A stretch of 64,000 nt of DNA from a bacterium (GTDB lineage Bacteria; Chloroflexota; Dormibacteria; UBA8260; Bog-877). Of this stretch, positions 56,047 to 64,000 are shown in pieces (within the stretch, counting starts at the first letter, position 1; every line of letters begins with the position of its first letter). The notes beneath the pieces were generated by a model, which did not search any database, was not told the DNA's origin, and saw only the letters and a program-made list of their open reading frames with translations. Position numbers and translations under genes: made by a program. The DNA is taken from positions 1 through 64,000 of the forward strand of contig JAKABA010000001.1 of the NCBI GenBank assembly GCA_021802115.1, given 5' to 3'.

Positions 56047-56061
56047 GGGGAGCGTGGGGAC

Positions 56062-58575
56062 ATGATCCCGCTGCTCTGGCGCCGGGCGGCTCTGGCGCGC
56101 CTTTTGCTAGGGATCGCCGCTCTGGCGCTGGGCGCAGGTGGCATCCTCGGCACCCAGCTCGCCTCCAGCGCCCTGCGCCAGCAGGCTGCGGCCGTGGTCT
56201 CTCAGGCGGCGGGGGCGGCCGAGTACGACATCACACCGTTCAGCCGCTCCGGCTTCACCTCGGCGGAGGCCGTGGCTGCCGCTCGGTTGCCGGCGGTGGC
56301 CGAACTCGAGACTCTGAGCCGCAAGCCCGACCTGGCTCGGCTCCCAACGGGTGGGTTCAGGCAGGTGGTCCTGGTCGTGGTCGGAGCCCATGGCGTCGCT
56401 CTGCGTCCACTGCCACTGGTCGCCGGGCACAGTCCCGCTCAGGGCTCTCTCTATCAGATCGCGATCAGCCAGTCCCTGAGCCCCGGCTTCTCCGGGCAAA
56501 CCGGGCAGGTCGCATCCGGAGCCGTGAGGGTGGGCCAGCGGCTGGCCCTGACCGGGACCCACGCCATCCAGCGCTTTCGGGTGGTGGGGGTGGTCGCCGA
56601 CTCCGGACCCGGGGCCCCGTTCACCAACGACGCGGTCTACGTCACCGCGGCCGCCGCCAGCTCCCTGTTCTCCTCAGGGCTCGCGATCAGCGACCTCGCC
56701 GTCCGGCTCCGGACGGGGTCGTCGCTGACCCAGTTGATGGCGGAGCTGCCCTCGGTCCTCCACCAGGACTTCACGGTCAACAACCCCAGGGCCGTCACGG
56801 GTGGAGACCCGGTCGCGGAACTGCAGCCATTGCTGGACGGGATGACCGCTCTCAGCCTGCTACTGGCATTCGCCCTGATTGCCGCCACCTTCTCCTCGGT
56901 CGTGATGGAGCGGAGGAGGGAGGTTGGGCTGGTCCGAGTCGCCGGCGCCAGTCGAGCCCTGATCCTGCGCAGCTTCCTGCGCGAGGTCCTGGCGGCGACG
57001 GGACTGGGGGCCCTGCTGGGAGTGGCGATTGGATATGCCCTGGCGGCGGCCCTGGTGGCGGTCTCAACACCGGCGGGACAGAGCCCTGGTCCTCAGATCC
57101 GTTTCGACCTGGGTTGGACGGTGGGCGCCTTCCTGCTGGCCCTCGGAGTGGGCCTGCTGGCGGCCGTGGTGCCTGCCCTGGAGGCGGCGGCGGTCTCTCC
57201 CTTGGACGCGATCCGACCGCGCCCGCGGCCCCGCTCTCGATGGCTGCGCGCCTGGCCGGTGCTGACCCTCATGGGCGGTGCCGGGTCCGGACTGGCCTTC
57301 GCGCAGGGAGGCGGGGTTGGCGTGGGCCTGGGAGCTGCGCTTGCCTACCTGGCTGTGGCGGCCGCTCTGATCTGGCTCGGCCCCGCCCTGGTGACCGGAC
57401 TGGCCCAGGCCCTCAGCCCCCTCTTGCTCGCACCCGTGGCAGCCGTGGCGGCGCGCAGCCGCACTTCACCGAGCCGAACTGCGTTCGCCCTGGGCAGCCT
57501 CTTTATTACGATCGCCACCGCAACCTGCATGGCAGGTCTCTCCGCTGCCGCCCTCCAGTCGGGAGGCCTGTGGGTAAATCGGCTCTTCGTGGGTAACTAT
57601 CTGGTGGTCAGCCCCGTGCCTCAGGCCGGGGTGATCCAGGCGGAGCTGTTGGGGGCCGTGCGAACCGCCCCCGGGCATCCGAAGGTGCTGGCCGCGGCCC
57701 CGGTTCGGTTCCTCGCCGGTAGGGTCGGCCACGTGGCGGTATCGCTGGCCGCCACCACACCAGTGGCTTACCTGACGACCGGCGCTCTGCAGTTCACCTC
57801 CGGGAACAGGCGGGCGGCCCTCGCCGCTCTCTCCTCGGGCGGCGGAATCCTGGTGCCGCTGCAGATGGCCGGTCGGCTCCACATTGGTCTCGGCTCCCGG
57901 GTGGCCGTTGCCACCACTCAAAGGAGGGGAGTCTTCAGAGTCGTTGGAGTGGTCGCCCACAGCCTGCCGGGGCCGGCCGGCTTGGAGAGCCTGGTGATCT
58001 CCCAGTCGGCCGCGGTCCGTGACTTCGGCACCGGGGCGGCTGGCTTCGACCTGGTCCAGCTCGACGTGCGCGGTCCGGGCGCGGCCCGCGCGGTGCAGTT
58101 GGCAGCATTCAAATACGGGATGGAGACCGAGACTGTGGCGACCGTGCGCGCCGGCGTCGATCGCGGCATCCAACACGACATCGCGGTGCTGGGCGCTCTG
58201 GCCCTGGTCGGAGTTGTGATCGCCATCCTCGCCGCCGTGAACACGGTGGTGCTGGAGACCAGGCAGGCGGCCCACGACCTGGCTCTGCTGCGGGTCATCG
58301 GGCTCAGCCGGGCCGCTGTGCGACGGGCGGTCATGGGGGAGGCCCTCGCGACCGCCTTGGTTGGCTGTGCGCTTGGGATCGCGGTTGGGGTGGGGTTGAC
58401 GTGGCCGGAGGTTCGGGCGGCGTCATCTCCGGCGCTTCCACTGCCGTTCGCAGTCTCGCCCCTGGTGGTGACGGCGGTGCTGGTGGCGGCCGTCCTGGGG
58501 CTGCTGCTGGCGGCCATTCTCCCGGCCCGGCAGGTGAGCCGGCTCGATCCCGTGGCGGCACTGGCGGTAGAGTGA
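56062..58575 (+). CDS. FtsX-family ABC transporter permease
   Basis: This 837-residue permease has an N-terminal helix, a large extracytoplasmic domain and a first FtsX block (LLLAFALIAATFSSVVMERRREVGLVRVAGAS), then helices, a second periplasmic domain, and a second FtsX block near the C-terminus (AVNTVVLETRQAAHDLALLRVIGLSRAAVRRAVMGEALA in parts). The duplicated 10-helix layout is typical of large exporter permeases of this group. It pairs with the ATPase at 55234. Confidence 0.9.
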   Translation: MIPLLWRRAALARLLLGIAALALGAGGILGTQLASSALRQQAAAVVSQAAGAAEYDITPFSRSGFTSAEAVAAARLPAVAELETLSRKPDLARLPTGGFRQVVLVVVGAHGVALRPLPLVAGHSPAQGSLYQIAISQSLSPGFSGQTGQVASGAVRVGQRLALTGTHAIQRFRVVGVVADSGPGAPFTNDAVYVTAAAASSLFSSGLAISDLAVRLRTGSSLTQLMAELPSVLHQDFTVNNPRAVTGGDPVAELQPLLDGMTALSLLLAFALIAATFSSVVMERRREVGLVRVAGASRALILRSFLREVLAATGLGALLGVAIGYALAAALVAVSTPAGQSPGPQIRFDLGWTVGAFLLALGVGLLAAVVPALEAAAVSPLDAIRPRPRPRSRWLRAWPVLTLMGGAGSGLAFAQGGGVGVGLGAALAYLAVAAALIWLGPALVTGLAQALSPLLLAPVAAVAARSRTSPSRTAFALGSLFITIATATCMAGLSAAALQSGGLWVNRLFVGNYLVVSPVPQAGVIQAELLGAVRTAPGHPKVLAAAPVRFLAGRVGHVAVSLAATTPVAYLTTGALQFTSGNRRAALAALSSGGGILVPLQMAGRLHIGLGSRVAVATTQRRGVFRVVGVVAHSLPGPAGLESLVISQSAAVRDFGTGAAGFDLVQLDVRGPGAARAVQLAAFKYGMETETVATVRAGVDRGIQHDIAVLGALALVGVVIAILAAVNTVVLETRQAAHDLALLRVIGLSRAAVRRAVMGEALATALVGCALGIAVGVGLTWPEVRAASSPALPLPFAVSPLVVTAVLVAAVLGLLLAAILPARQVSRLDPVAALAVE

Positions 58576-58582
58576 CTATGGG

Positions 58583-60052
58583 ATGAGCGAAGCTCCGGGA
58601 ACTCCTAACCTGGAGGACCTGCTGGAGCGCCGCAGTCACCGGTTGCGCATCCTCCTATTCCAGATCGCGGTTGGCGCATCGTTGGGACTTGCCATTTATG
58701 CGCTGACCAGGTTTCTTCCCCCGCGCCCGTACGGACTGGCCGATGACTATCGCGTCTTCTACGCCGCCGCCCGCCTGCTCGGCGCGGGTCACGACCCTTA
58801 TCGGTTGCCGGCGCTGCAGGCCGCCGAGCAGCTGGTGGCGAGGTATCCCAGCTTGCAGCCCACGCTGGACCGTTTCGCCTACCTCCCGGTTGCCGCGGTA
58901 CTGCTGGAGCCTCTCAGCAAGCTGCCATTTTGGGCCAGCTACCTTGTCTTCACGGGCTTTGGCGTGGCAGCCGCGTTGGCTACCCTGGCGCTCCTGGCAC
59001 GAGACCTGGGTTGGACCCGTCTGCTGGCGTTGCTGATGGTGGTCCTGGTCTCCTGGGTGGCGCTGCTCGGCTTCGCCGCCGGCCAGTTCGACGCTCTCCT
59101 CTTCGCTGTCCTGGCAGGGGCGATGCTGCTTGCCTGGCACGACCGTCCTCTGCTGGCTGGGCTGGTCCTCGGCTTGATCTGGGTGAAGCCCGACCTGCTG
59201 TGGCCAGCGCCGATATTCCTCTTCCTGGCGCTCTGGGAGCGCCCTCGGCGGGCGCTGTGGTTTGGCGCTGGATTCGTGGTCGTCTCTGGCCTGTGCCTCG
59301 CCGCAAGTCCCTCACTTCTGCCGGAGTGGTGGCGGGCCGCCACCGGCTTCGCCGCCAAGGTGGGGAACCGGCAACCGGACCTGGCCGGCCTGCCGGGGTT
59401 GCTCGGGGCGGCGCCCCGGAGCCTCGGGCTGGGCACCGGGTTGCTCGCTCCGGGCACGGTGGTGGTGATAGCGGCCGCCCTCGTTGGGATGGCCGTGTTT
59501 GCCGCCTGGATGATGCTCTCCCCCGACTGGCGCCGGGTGAGCCCGGTGGGCCGCATTGCCTGGGGGGTTGGCCTGCCGCTGGGGATCTGGATGCTGGCGA
59601 CCCCGTACGCCCACCCCAATGACGATCTGCTGCTGCTGCCTCTGTTCATGCTGACGGTGGGCAGGGACGCCCGCCGGGTGCATGGCCTGGGTCTGGGTTT
59701 GTCCCTGCTCGCCGTCATTTGGTTCCTGCTGATCTGGCCCGCTGAGGTTGTCCCCTGGGCTCTGGGCTTGCTGGCCCTGGCGATCCTGGCGGTTGGGCTA
59801 TGGCACTGGCGCACCAATCCTTACTTCACCGGCTTTGGGGCTGGTCTCTGCCTGCTGACTATGGTGTTGCTCCCGGCGGTGTGGCCCTTCCACGTGCTTC
59901 ACGTGGGTCTCACCCCGATCGCGGTGCTGGTGCTGGTGGTGGAAGGCGCCCGGACCTGCTGGATGGAGGTGGGCGGGGCCGGCAGCGGCCCCGCCTACGT
60001 CACCGATGCAGGAGCGGCTGTCCGGGTTGCCCAGGGCGCGTCCGGGGGATAA
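58583..60052 (+). CDS. GT87/DUF2029-like membrane glycosyltransferase
   Basis: This 489-residue protein has about 12 helices. The first extracytoplasmic loop reads ADDYRVFYAAARLLGAGHDPYRLP, the D(x)RVFY...G.DPY pattern of GT87 (PimE-like, DUF2029) enzymes that use polyprenyl-phosphate sugars outside the membrane. RFAYLPVAAVLLEPLS and WVKPDLLWPAPIFLFL also fit the family. The acceptor is unknown. The ATG lies 7 nt after the upstream stop; TAGAGT at 58568-58573 could be a -10 box. Confidence 0.83.
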   Translation: MSEAPGTPNLEDLLERRSHRLRILLFQIAVGASLGLAIYALTRFLPPRPYGLADDYRVFYAAARLLGAGHDPYRLPALQAAEQLVARYPSLQPTLDRFAYLPVAAVLLEPLSKLPFWASYLVFTGFGVAAALATLALLARDLGWTRLLALLMVVLVSWVALLGFAAGQFDALLFAVLAGAMLLAWHDRPLLAGLVLGLIWVKPDLLWPAPIFLFLALWERPRRALWFGAGFVVVSGLCLAASPSLLPEWWRAATGFAAKVGNRQPDLAGLPGLLGAAPRSLGLGTGLLAPGTVVVIAAALVGMAVFAAWMMLSPDWRRVSPVGRIAWGVGLPLGIWMLATPYAHPNDDLLLLPLFMLTVGRDARRVHGLGLGLSLLAVIWFLLIWPAEVVPWALGLLALAILAVGLWHWRTNPYFTGFGAGLCLLTMVLLPAVWPFHVLHVGLTPIAVLVLVVEGARTCWMEVGGAGSGPAYVTDAGAAVRVAQGASGG

Positions 60053-60053
60053 T
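60048..60053 (+). promoter_or_regulatory. -10-like box close to the secA start
   Basis: GATAAT ends 8 nt before the secA ATG, with only a weak ribosome binding site between them. This is another start with leaderless geometry. Confidence 0.4.
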
Positions 60054-60061
60054 CGCAGGCG

Positions 60062-62749
60062 ATGAGTGTTCTGACCAAGATCTACGACCCGACCAGGAGG
60101 GAGCTGCGCCAGCACTGGCACACGATCGGCCGCATCGGCGAGATGGAGCCGGAGTTCCAGGCCCTCAGTGACTCCGAGCTGGCGGCCAAGACCGATGAGT
60201 TCAAGGCCCGGCTGGCCGATGGCGAGACTCTGGACGACCTGCTGCCGGAGGCTTTCGCGGCGTCCCGGGAGGCGGCCAGGCGCAACCTGGGCATGCGTCC
60301 CTTCGACGTGCAGTGCCTAGGCGCGATAGTCCTCCACCAGGGCAAGATCGCCGAGATGAAGACCGGGGAGGGCAAGACCCTGGTCGCGGCGCTGCCTCTC
60401 TACCTCAATGCCCTGACCGGCAGGGGCTGCTTTCTGGTCACCGTCAACGACTTCCTGGCCCGCCGAGACGCCGGCTGGAACGCCCCTCTGTTCCACGCCC
60501 TGGGGCTGCAGGTGGGGGTGATCATCCCGGAGGCTTCGTTCGTCTACGATCCCGAGTACACGGATGAGACCCATCCCGACCAGCGCCTGCGCCATCTTCG
60601 CCCGGTGGAGCGGGGAGAGGCCTACCGGGCGGATGTGGTCTACGCCACCAACAACGAGATGGGGTTCGACTACCTGCGCGACAACCTGGCCCGTTCCAAG
60701 GACCAGAAGGTGCAGCGCGACCGCTACTACGCGATCGTCGACGAGGTGGACTCGATCCTGGTCGACGAGGCCAGGACGCCCCTGATCATCAGTGGGCTGG
60801 GGGAGGAGTCGACCGAGAAGTACTACCAATACGCCGGCCTGATCAAGCAGCTCTCGGCCGACACCGACTACACCATCGACGAGAAGACCAAGTCGGGCAG
60901 CCTGACCGAGGCCGGCATCGACAGGATCGAGCGGATGACCGGCATCTCCGACATCTACGGGATGCAGAACGTGGAGGAGGCCCACCAGATCAACCAGGCG
61001 TTGAAGGCCCACGCCCTCTACTTCAAGGACCGGGACTACATCGTGAAGGATGGCGAGGTCGTGATCGTCGACGAGTTCACGGGCCGGACCATGCCGGGGA
61101 GACGCTGGAGCGACGGCCTGCACCAGGCGATCGAGGCCAAGGAGGGGGTCAGGGTCCAGCAGGAGCAGCGCACTCTGGCGACCGTCACCTTCCAGAACTA
61201 CTTTCGCACCTTTGAGGTCCTGGCCGGGATGACCGGGACGGCCATCACCGAGGCCGAGGAGTTCCACAAGATCTACCACCTGGAGGTGGTGCCGATCCCC
61301 ACCAACCGGCCGATGGTGAGGATCGACCAGCCGGACCTGATCTTCCGCAGCGAGGATTCCAAGTACAAGGCCCTGGCCGACGAGATCGAGGAGCGCCACA
61401 GCAAGGGCCAGCCGGTGCTGGTGGGGACCGTCTCGATCGAGAAGAGCGAGCGCCTGTCGCGGCTGCTGGAGAAAAGGGGGGTTCCCCACGAGGTCCTGAA
61501 CGCCAAGCAGCACGAGCGCGAGGCTGAGATCGTCGCCGGCGCCGGTCAGCCGGACGCTGTGACCATCGCCACCAACATGGCCGGTCGCGGCACCGACATC
61601 GTGCTGGGAGAGGGGGTCCCCGACCTGGGCGGCCTCTACATCATCGGCACCGAGCGTCACGAGTCGCGCCGGATCGACAACCAGCTGCGGGGCCGTGCCG
61701 GCCGCCAGGGGGATCCCGGGGAGACCCGCTTTTTCCTTTCCTTCGAGGACGACCTGATGCGGGTCTTCGGGGGGGAGCGGATGCGGGGCCTGATGGGCCA
61801 CCTCGGCCTCGACGAGGACACCCCGATCGAGTCCCGGATGGTGAGCCGTCAGATTGAGGGGGCGCAGTCAAGGGTCGAGGGGTTCAACTTCGACAACCGT
61901 CGCTACGTGGTCGAGTTCGATGACGTGGTCAACCGCCAGCGGGAGATCATCTACGCGGAGCGGGACCGGATCCTGGAGGGGATCGACACCAGGACCAACC
62001 TCAGTGAGTGGCTGGCCGAGGTGGTGCATGAGCTGGTCGACCTCTACTGCCACGGCCGTCACAAGTCAGAGTGGGAGCTTGAGGCCCTCTGGGAGCGGCT
62101 GCGCTTCATCTTCCCCTTCCCGCCGGCCGAGGAGGTCGAGCTCGAGCAACTGGGCAGCACCCCGGAGGAGGTCGCCGACACTCTCATCCAGGAGGCGGAG
62201 CGCCTCTACACCGAGCGCGAGGAGCAGTACACGCCGGAGGTGGTGCGGCAGGTGGAGGTGCAGTTGATGCTGGGGCTCATCGACGAGCGCTGGGCCGACT
62301 ACCTGACCACCCTGGAACACCTCAAGGACGACATACGCTGGCAGTCGCTGGGACAGCGCGATCCCCTGGTCGAGTTCAAGGCGGAGGCTTTCTCTGCCTT
62401 CCAGGCCTTCCAGGAGTCACTGAAGCAGGAGATAGTCCGCTACCTATTCCACTCCCAGATTCAGGTCCAGCCGATGGCGCCCCAGCCGCTGGAAGGTGTT
62501 GCCACCCATCCCGAGGCCGCTCCTGCGGTCGACGTGGCTGCCCAGGGGGTAGCTGAGGGGGGAACCCGGGGCACCTCAAGCAAAGGGTCAGTGGCACCAT
62601 CCACCACGCAGACATCGGCGGGCGACGTCGTCGCTGGCGCAGGGGCGGCAATGAGATTGGGACCGACTGTTCCTGTCGTCGGTCGGAACGCTCTATGTCC
62701 ATGCGGCTCCGGACGCAAATACAAGAGGTGCCACGGCGCTACTACCTAA
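60062..62749 (+). CDS. secA: Preprotein translocase ATPase SecA
   Basis: This 895-residue motor of the Sec pathway has NBD1 Walker A (MKTGEGKTLVAAL, about residues 100-112), the preprotein cross-linking region, DEVDSILVDEARTPLIISG, NBD2 (ATNMAGRGTDIVLGEGV, RIDNQLRGRAGRQGDPGETRFFLS), and helical scaffold and wing domains. A low-complexity linker then leads to the C-terminal zinc motif CPCGSGRKYKRCHG, which binds SecB or ribosomes. All parts are intact. Only one secA is seen in the window. Confidence 0.97.
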   Translation: MSVLTKIYDPTRRELRQHWHTIGRIGEMEPEFQALSDSELAAKTDEFKARLADGETLDDLLPEAFAASREAARRNLGMRPFDVQCLGAIVLHQGKIAEMKTGEGKTLVAALPLYLNALTGRGCFLVTVNDFLARRDAGWNAPLFHALGLQVGVIIPEASFVYDPEYTDETHPDQRLRHLRPVERGEAYRADVVYATNNEMGFDYLRDNLARSKDQKVQRDRYYAIVDEVDSILVDEARTPLIISGLGEESTEKYYQYAGLIKQLSADTDYTIDEKTKSGSLTEAGIDRIERMTGISDIYGMQNVEEAHQINQALKAHALYFKDRDYIVKDGEVVIVDEFTGRTMPGRRWSDGLHQAIEAKEGVRVQQEQRTLATVTFQNYFRTFEVLAGMTGTAITEAEEFHKIYHLEVVPIPTNRPMVRIDQPDLIFRSEDSKYKALADEIEERHSKGQPVLVGTVSIEKSERLSRLLEKRGVPHEVLNAKQHEREAEIVAGAGQPDAVTIATNMAGRGTDIVLGEGVPDLGGLYIIGTERHESRRIDNQLRGRAGRQGDPGETRFFLSFEDDLMRVFGGERMRGLMGHLGLDEDTPIESRMVSRQIEGAQSRVEGFNFDNRRYVVEFDDVVNRQREIIYAERDRILEGIDTRTNLSEWLAEVVHELVDLYCHGRHKSEWELEALWERLRFIFPFPPAEEVELEQLGSTPEEVADTLIQEAERLYTEREEQYTPEVVRQVEVQLMLGLIDERWADYLTTLEHLKDDIRWQSLGQRDPLVEFKAEAFSAFQAFQESLKQEIVRYLFHSQIQVQPMAPQPLEGVATHPEAAPAVDVAAQGVAEGGTRGTSSKGSVAPSTTQTSAGDVVAGAGAAMRLGPTVPVVGRNALCPCGSGRKYKRCHGATT

Positions 62750-63375
62750 TGGTTGGCTGGCTTGGGAGCCGTGGCGGCCAAGGAAAGACATCTCTGGTCT
62801 GACCTTGGAAGAGGTAGCAGTCACGTAACAATTCGACTAGCCAGCTCGTAAGCCACCGTGTGGCTGTCAGACTACCAACAACCTGATGTCTGGCTGCTTC
62901 GCCCCCGGCCACCCCTTGTCTCTCTGTCTAGTGGGGCCCCGTAGCCTGCCTCGATGCGGGCCTCATCGGCGAGACTCCGACCAGTCGCTAGGAATAATAG
63001 TGCTCGCCCTCTCGGAACTGGGCCTACTCGTCCGTGGGGCGGCCCGTCCAGTGCGGAGCGGCCCACCCACCGACAGGTATCCCCTAGGAAACGATGCACG
63101 ACCTCCCACTCGACACGCTCCGACGAATGGTTCGCCCGGACCCGACTTCGTACCGGCGCTAAAAGTACCCCTCGCCCTGGGGGGGGGACAGCCGCGGGGA
63201 CGCACTGTGATCATCGACCGCTACTCCCACGTGCCCGTACTGAGGCAGGGTGCGAGGGGTTGCCTGCCATCCCCCAGGGGAAGGCATTGTTGGCGGCGAA
63301 CTACCGTCTTGCAGTCATCGCTCCATGGGCGCACCACGGGCAGCCGGGCGTGATAGGTCCCGACATGTGCCGGTA
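62750..63375. other. Long gene-poor region after secA
   Basis: About 625 bp with lower GC than its surroundings. Several short frames exist, but none has a family signature or a ribosome binding site. I found no tRNA-like cloverleaf or T-rich terminator. AATAATAG near 62994 could be part of a promoter. Confidence 0.4.
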
Positions 63376-64000
63376 ATGTCTGTACAGAAGGGTGGCCCGA
63401 CCCATTGGCTGACCGGATGGCACCTCTATTTCGCCGTTATCGCAGCCTGTCTCGCCTTGTCCCTGCTTTGGACCCTACCGGTGTGGCTAGCTCCAAACCA
63501 CTTGATCGGCCTCCCAGGCGATCCGGTGAGCAATGCCTGGAATGCGGCCTGGGTGCCCTTCGCGCTAACGCATGGACTGAGCCCATACCAAAGCGCATAC
63601 CTAAATGCGCCTTCGGGAATCAACAACATGTGGCCTGCACCCACGATGCTGTATATCATCCTGGTATGGCCACTGACCATGCTCATAAGCCCCACGCTCG
63701 GATACAACGCGATCATGGTACTGGCGCTGACCGGCACGGGCGCGGCTGCCTTTGCTCTCATGATTCGCTTTACACACCGCCGATGGCTGGCCGCTTGGGC
63801 GAGCGGTCTATTCACCTTCGGGCCCTATGAAGCGTCGGAGGTGGCCGGGGGACACCCCGATCTTGCTGCTGTAGGCTCACTCTTGCTGCTCGCTCTGCTG
63901 ACCCACGAGTTATTCATTTCCCGTAATTGGAAACCACGAAGCGTCGGCTTGTGCATTGCGGCCCTCTTGCTGGTCCAGATGGTCACCTCAGAAGAGGTAC
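63376..64000 (+). CDS. Polytopic membrane protein, 3' truncated by window end
   Basis: An ATG at 63376 opens a frame that stays open to the window end (208 codons). It encodes a first helix (YFAVIAACLALSLLWTLPVWL), then an extracytoplasmic loop with GLPGDPVSNAWNAAW and LSPYQSAYLNAPSGINN, and further helices. The loop resembles large actinobacterial membrane proteins of GT-C type (pattern GD...W...W, then HGL.P, then AP.G.N). GC content is clearly lower than upstream genes, a possible sign of transfer. The function is uncertain. Confidence 0.72.
   Translation, partial: MSVQKGGPTHWLTGWHLYFAVIAACLALSLLWTLPVWLAPNHLIGLPGDPVSNAWNAAWVPFALTHGLSPYQSAYLNAPSGINNMWPAPTMLYIILVWPLTMLISPTLGYNAIMVLALTGTGAAAFALMIRFTHRRWLAAWASGLFTFGPYEASEVAGGHPDLAAVGSLLLLALLTHELFISRNWKPRSVGLCIAALLLVQMVTSEEV

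Noticed and set aside
62886..63376. Short overlapping frames of 140-155 codons after secA
   Set aside because: Two frames overlap each other extensively; neither has a start context, hydrophobic pattern or family match.

Overview
The window is a GC-rich bacterial chromosome segment. Genes are tightly packed, with many ATGA, GTGA and TTGA start/stop overlaps and frequent GTG and TTG starts. The block prmC-tsaC-glyA-wecA-murA-atp resembles the order found in Actinomycetota and in Chloroflexota/Dormibacterota-type lineages. MurA carries Asp in place of the catalytic Cys, and several starts look leaderless. I infer a high-GC Terrabacteria member (Actinomycetota or Dormibacterota/Chloroflexota), but the sequence alone does not settle the phylum.

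Region 1 (1-19600) is an accessory region of small independent modules. It holds a TetR/MFS drug-efflux pair sharing an operator-rich promoter, and a five-gene ABC exporter operon whose ATPase is broken by a perfect 14-bp tandem duplication. An IS630 transposase remnant, a divergent SDR protein and a HipBA toxin-antitoxin pair between 16-bp direct repeats follow. Then come an AHL-lactonase-like metallo-hydrolase, a PrmC-like methyltransferase without NPPY, a 3-hydroxyisobutyrate-dehydrogenase-like enzyme, a sensor kinase/response regulator pair flanked by secreted proteins, and merA with an ArsR-type repressor.

Region 2 (19600-22800, minus strand) holds three TadE/TadG-like pseudopilin or pilus-associated genes. 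Region 3 (22890-37190) is core housekeeping: prmC, tsaC, glyA, wecA, murA, a MreB-like protein without recognisable nucleotide-binding motifs, a convergent glycosyltransferase, and the complete F-type ATP synthase operon (atpZ-atpI-atpBEFHAGDC).

Region 4 (37250-45050) encodes envelope functions: a WecG/TagA-type glycosyltransferase, a family 2 glycosyltransferase, two related polytopic membrane proteins, and a thioredoxin-fold CPYC protein next to a VKOR-type oxidase (a likely disulfide-forming pair). A decayed VapBC-type module lies between two copies of a 260-bp direct repeat that includes the 3' end of the VKOR gene. Region 5 (45180-58600) holds an orphan NarL-type sensor kinase and a Tad/Flp pilus operon: flp, cpaB, a REC-TadZ fusion, two CpaF ATPases, tadB, tadC and a DUF192 protein. 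A CAP-domain secreted protein and a MacB/FtsX-type ABC transporter follow. Region 6 (58580-64000) holds a GT87-like membrane protein, secA, a long gene-poor stretch, and a polytopic membrane protein that runs off the window.

Links between regions: both pilus promoter regions (22851 and 46271) carry TGTAAC-type direct repeats 11 bp apart, which suggests shared control by an OmpR/PhoB-type regulator. I saw no rRNA, tRNA or CRISPR array.
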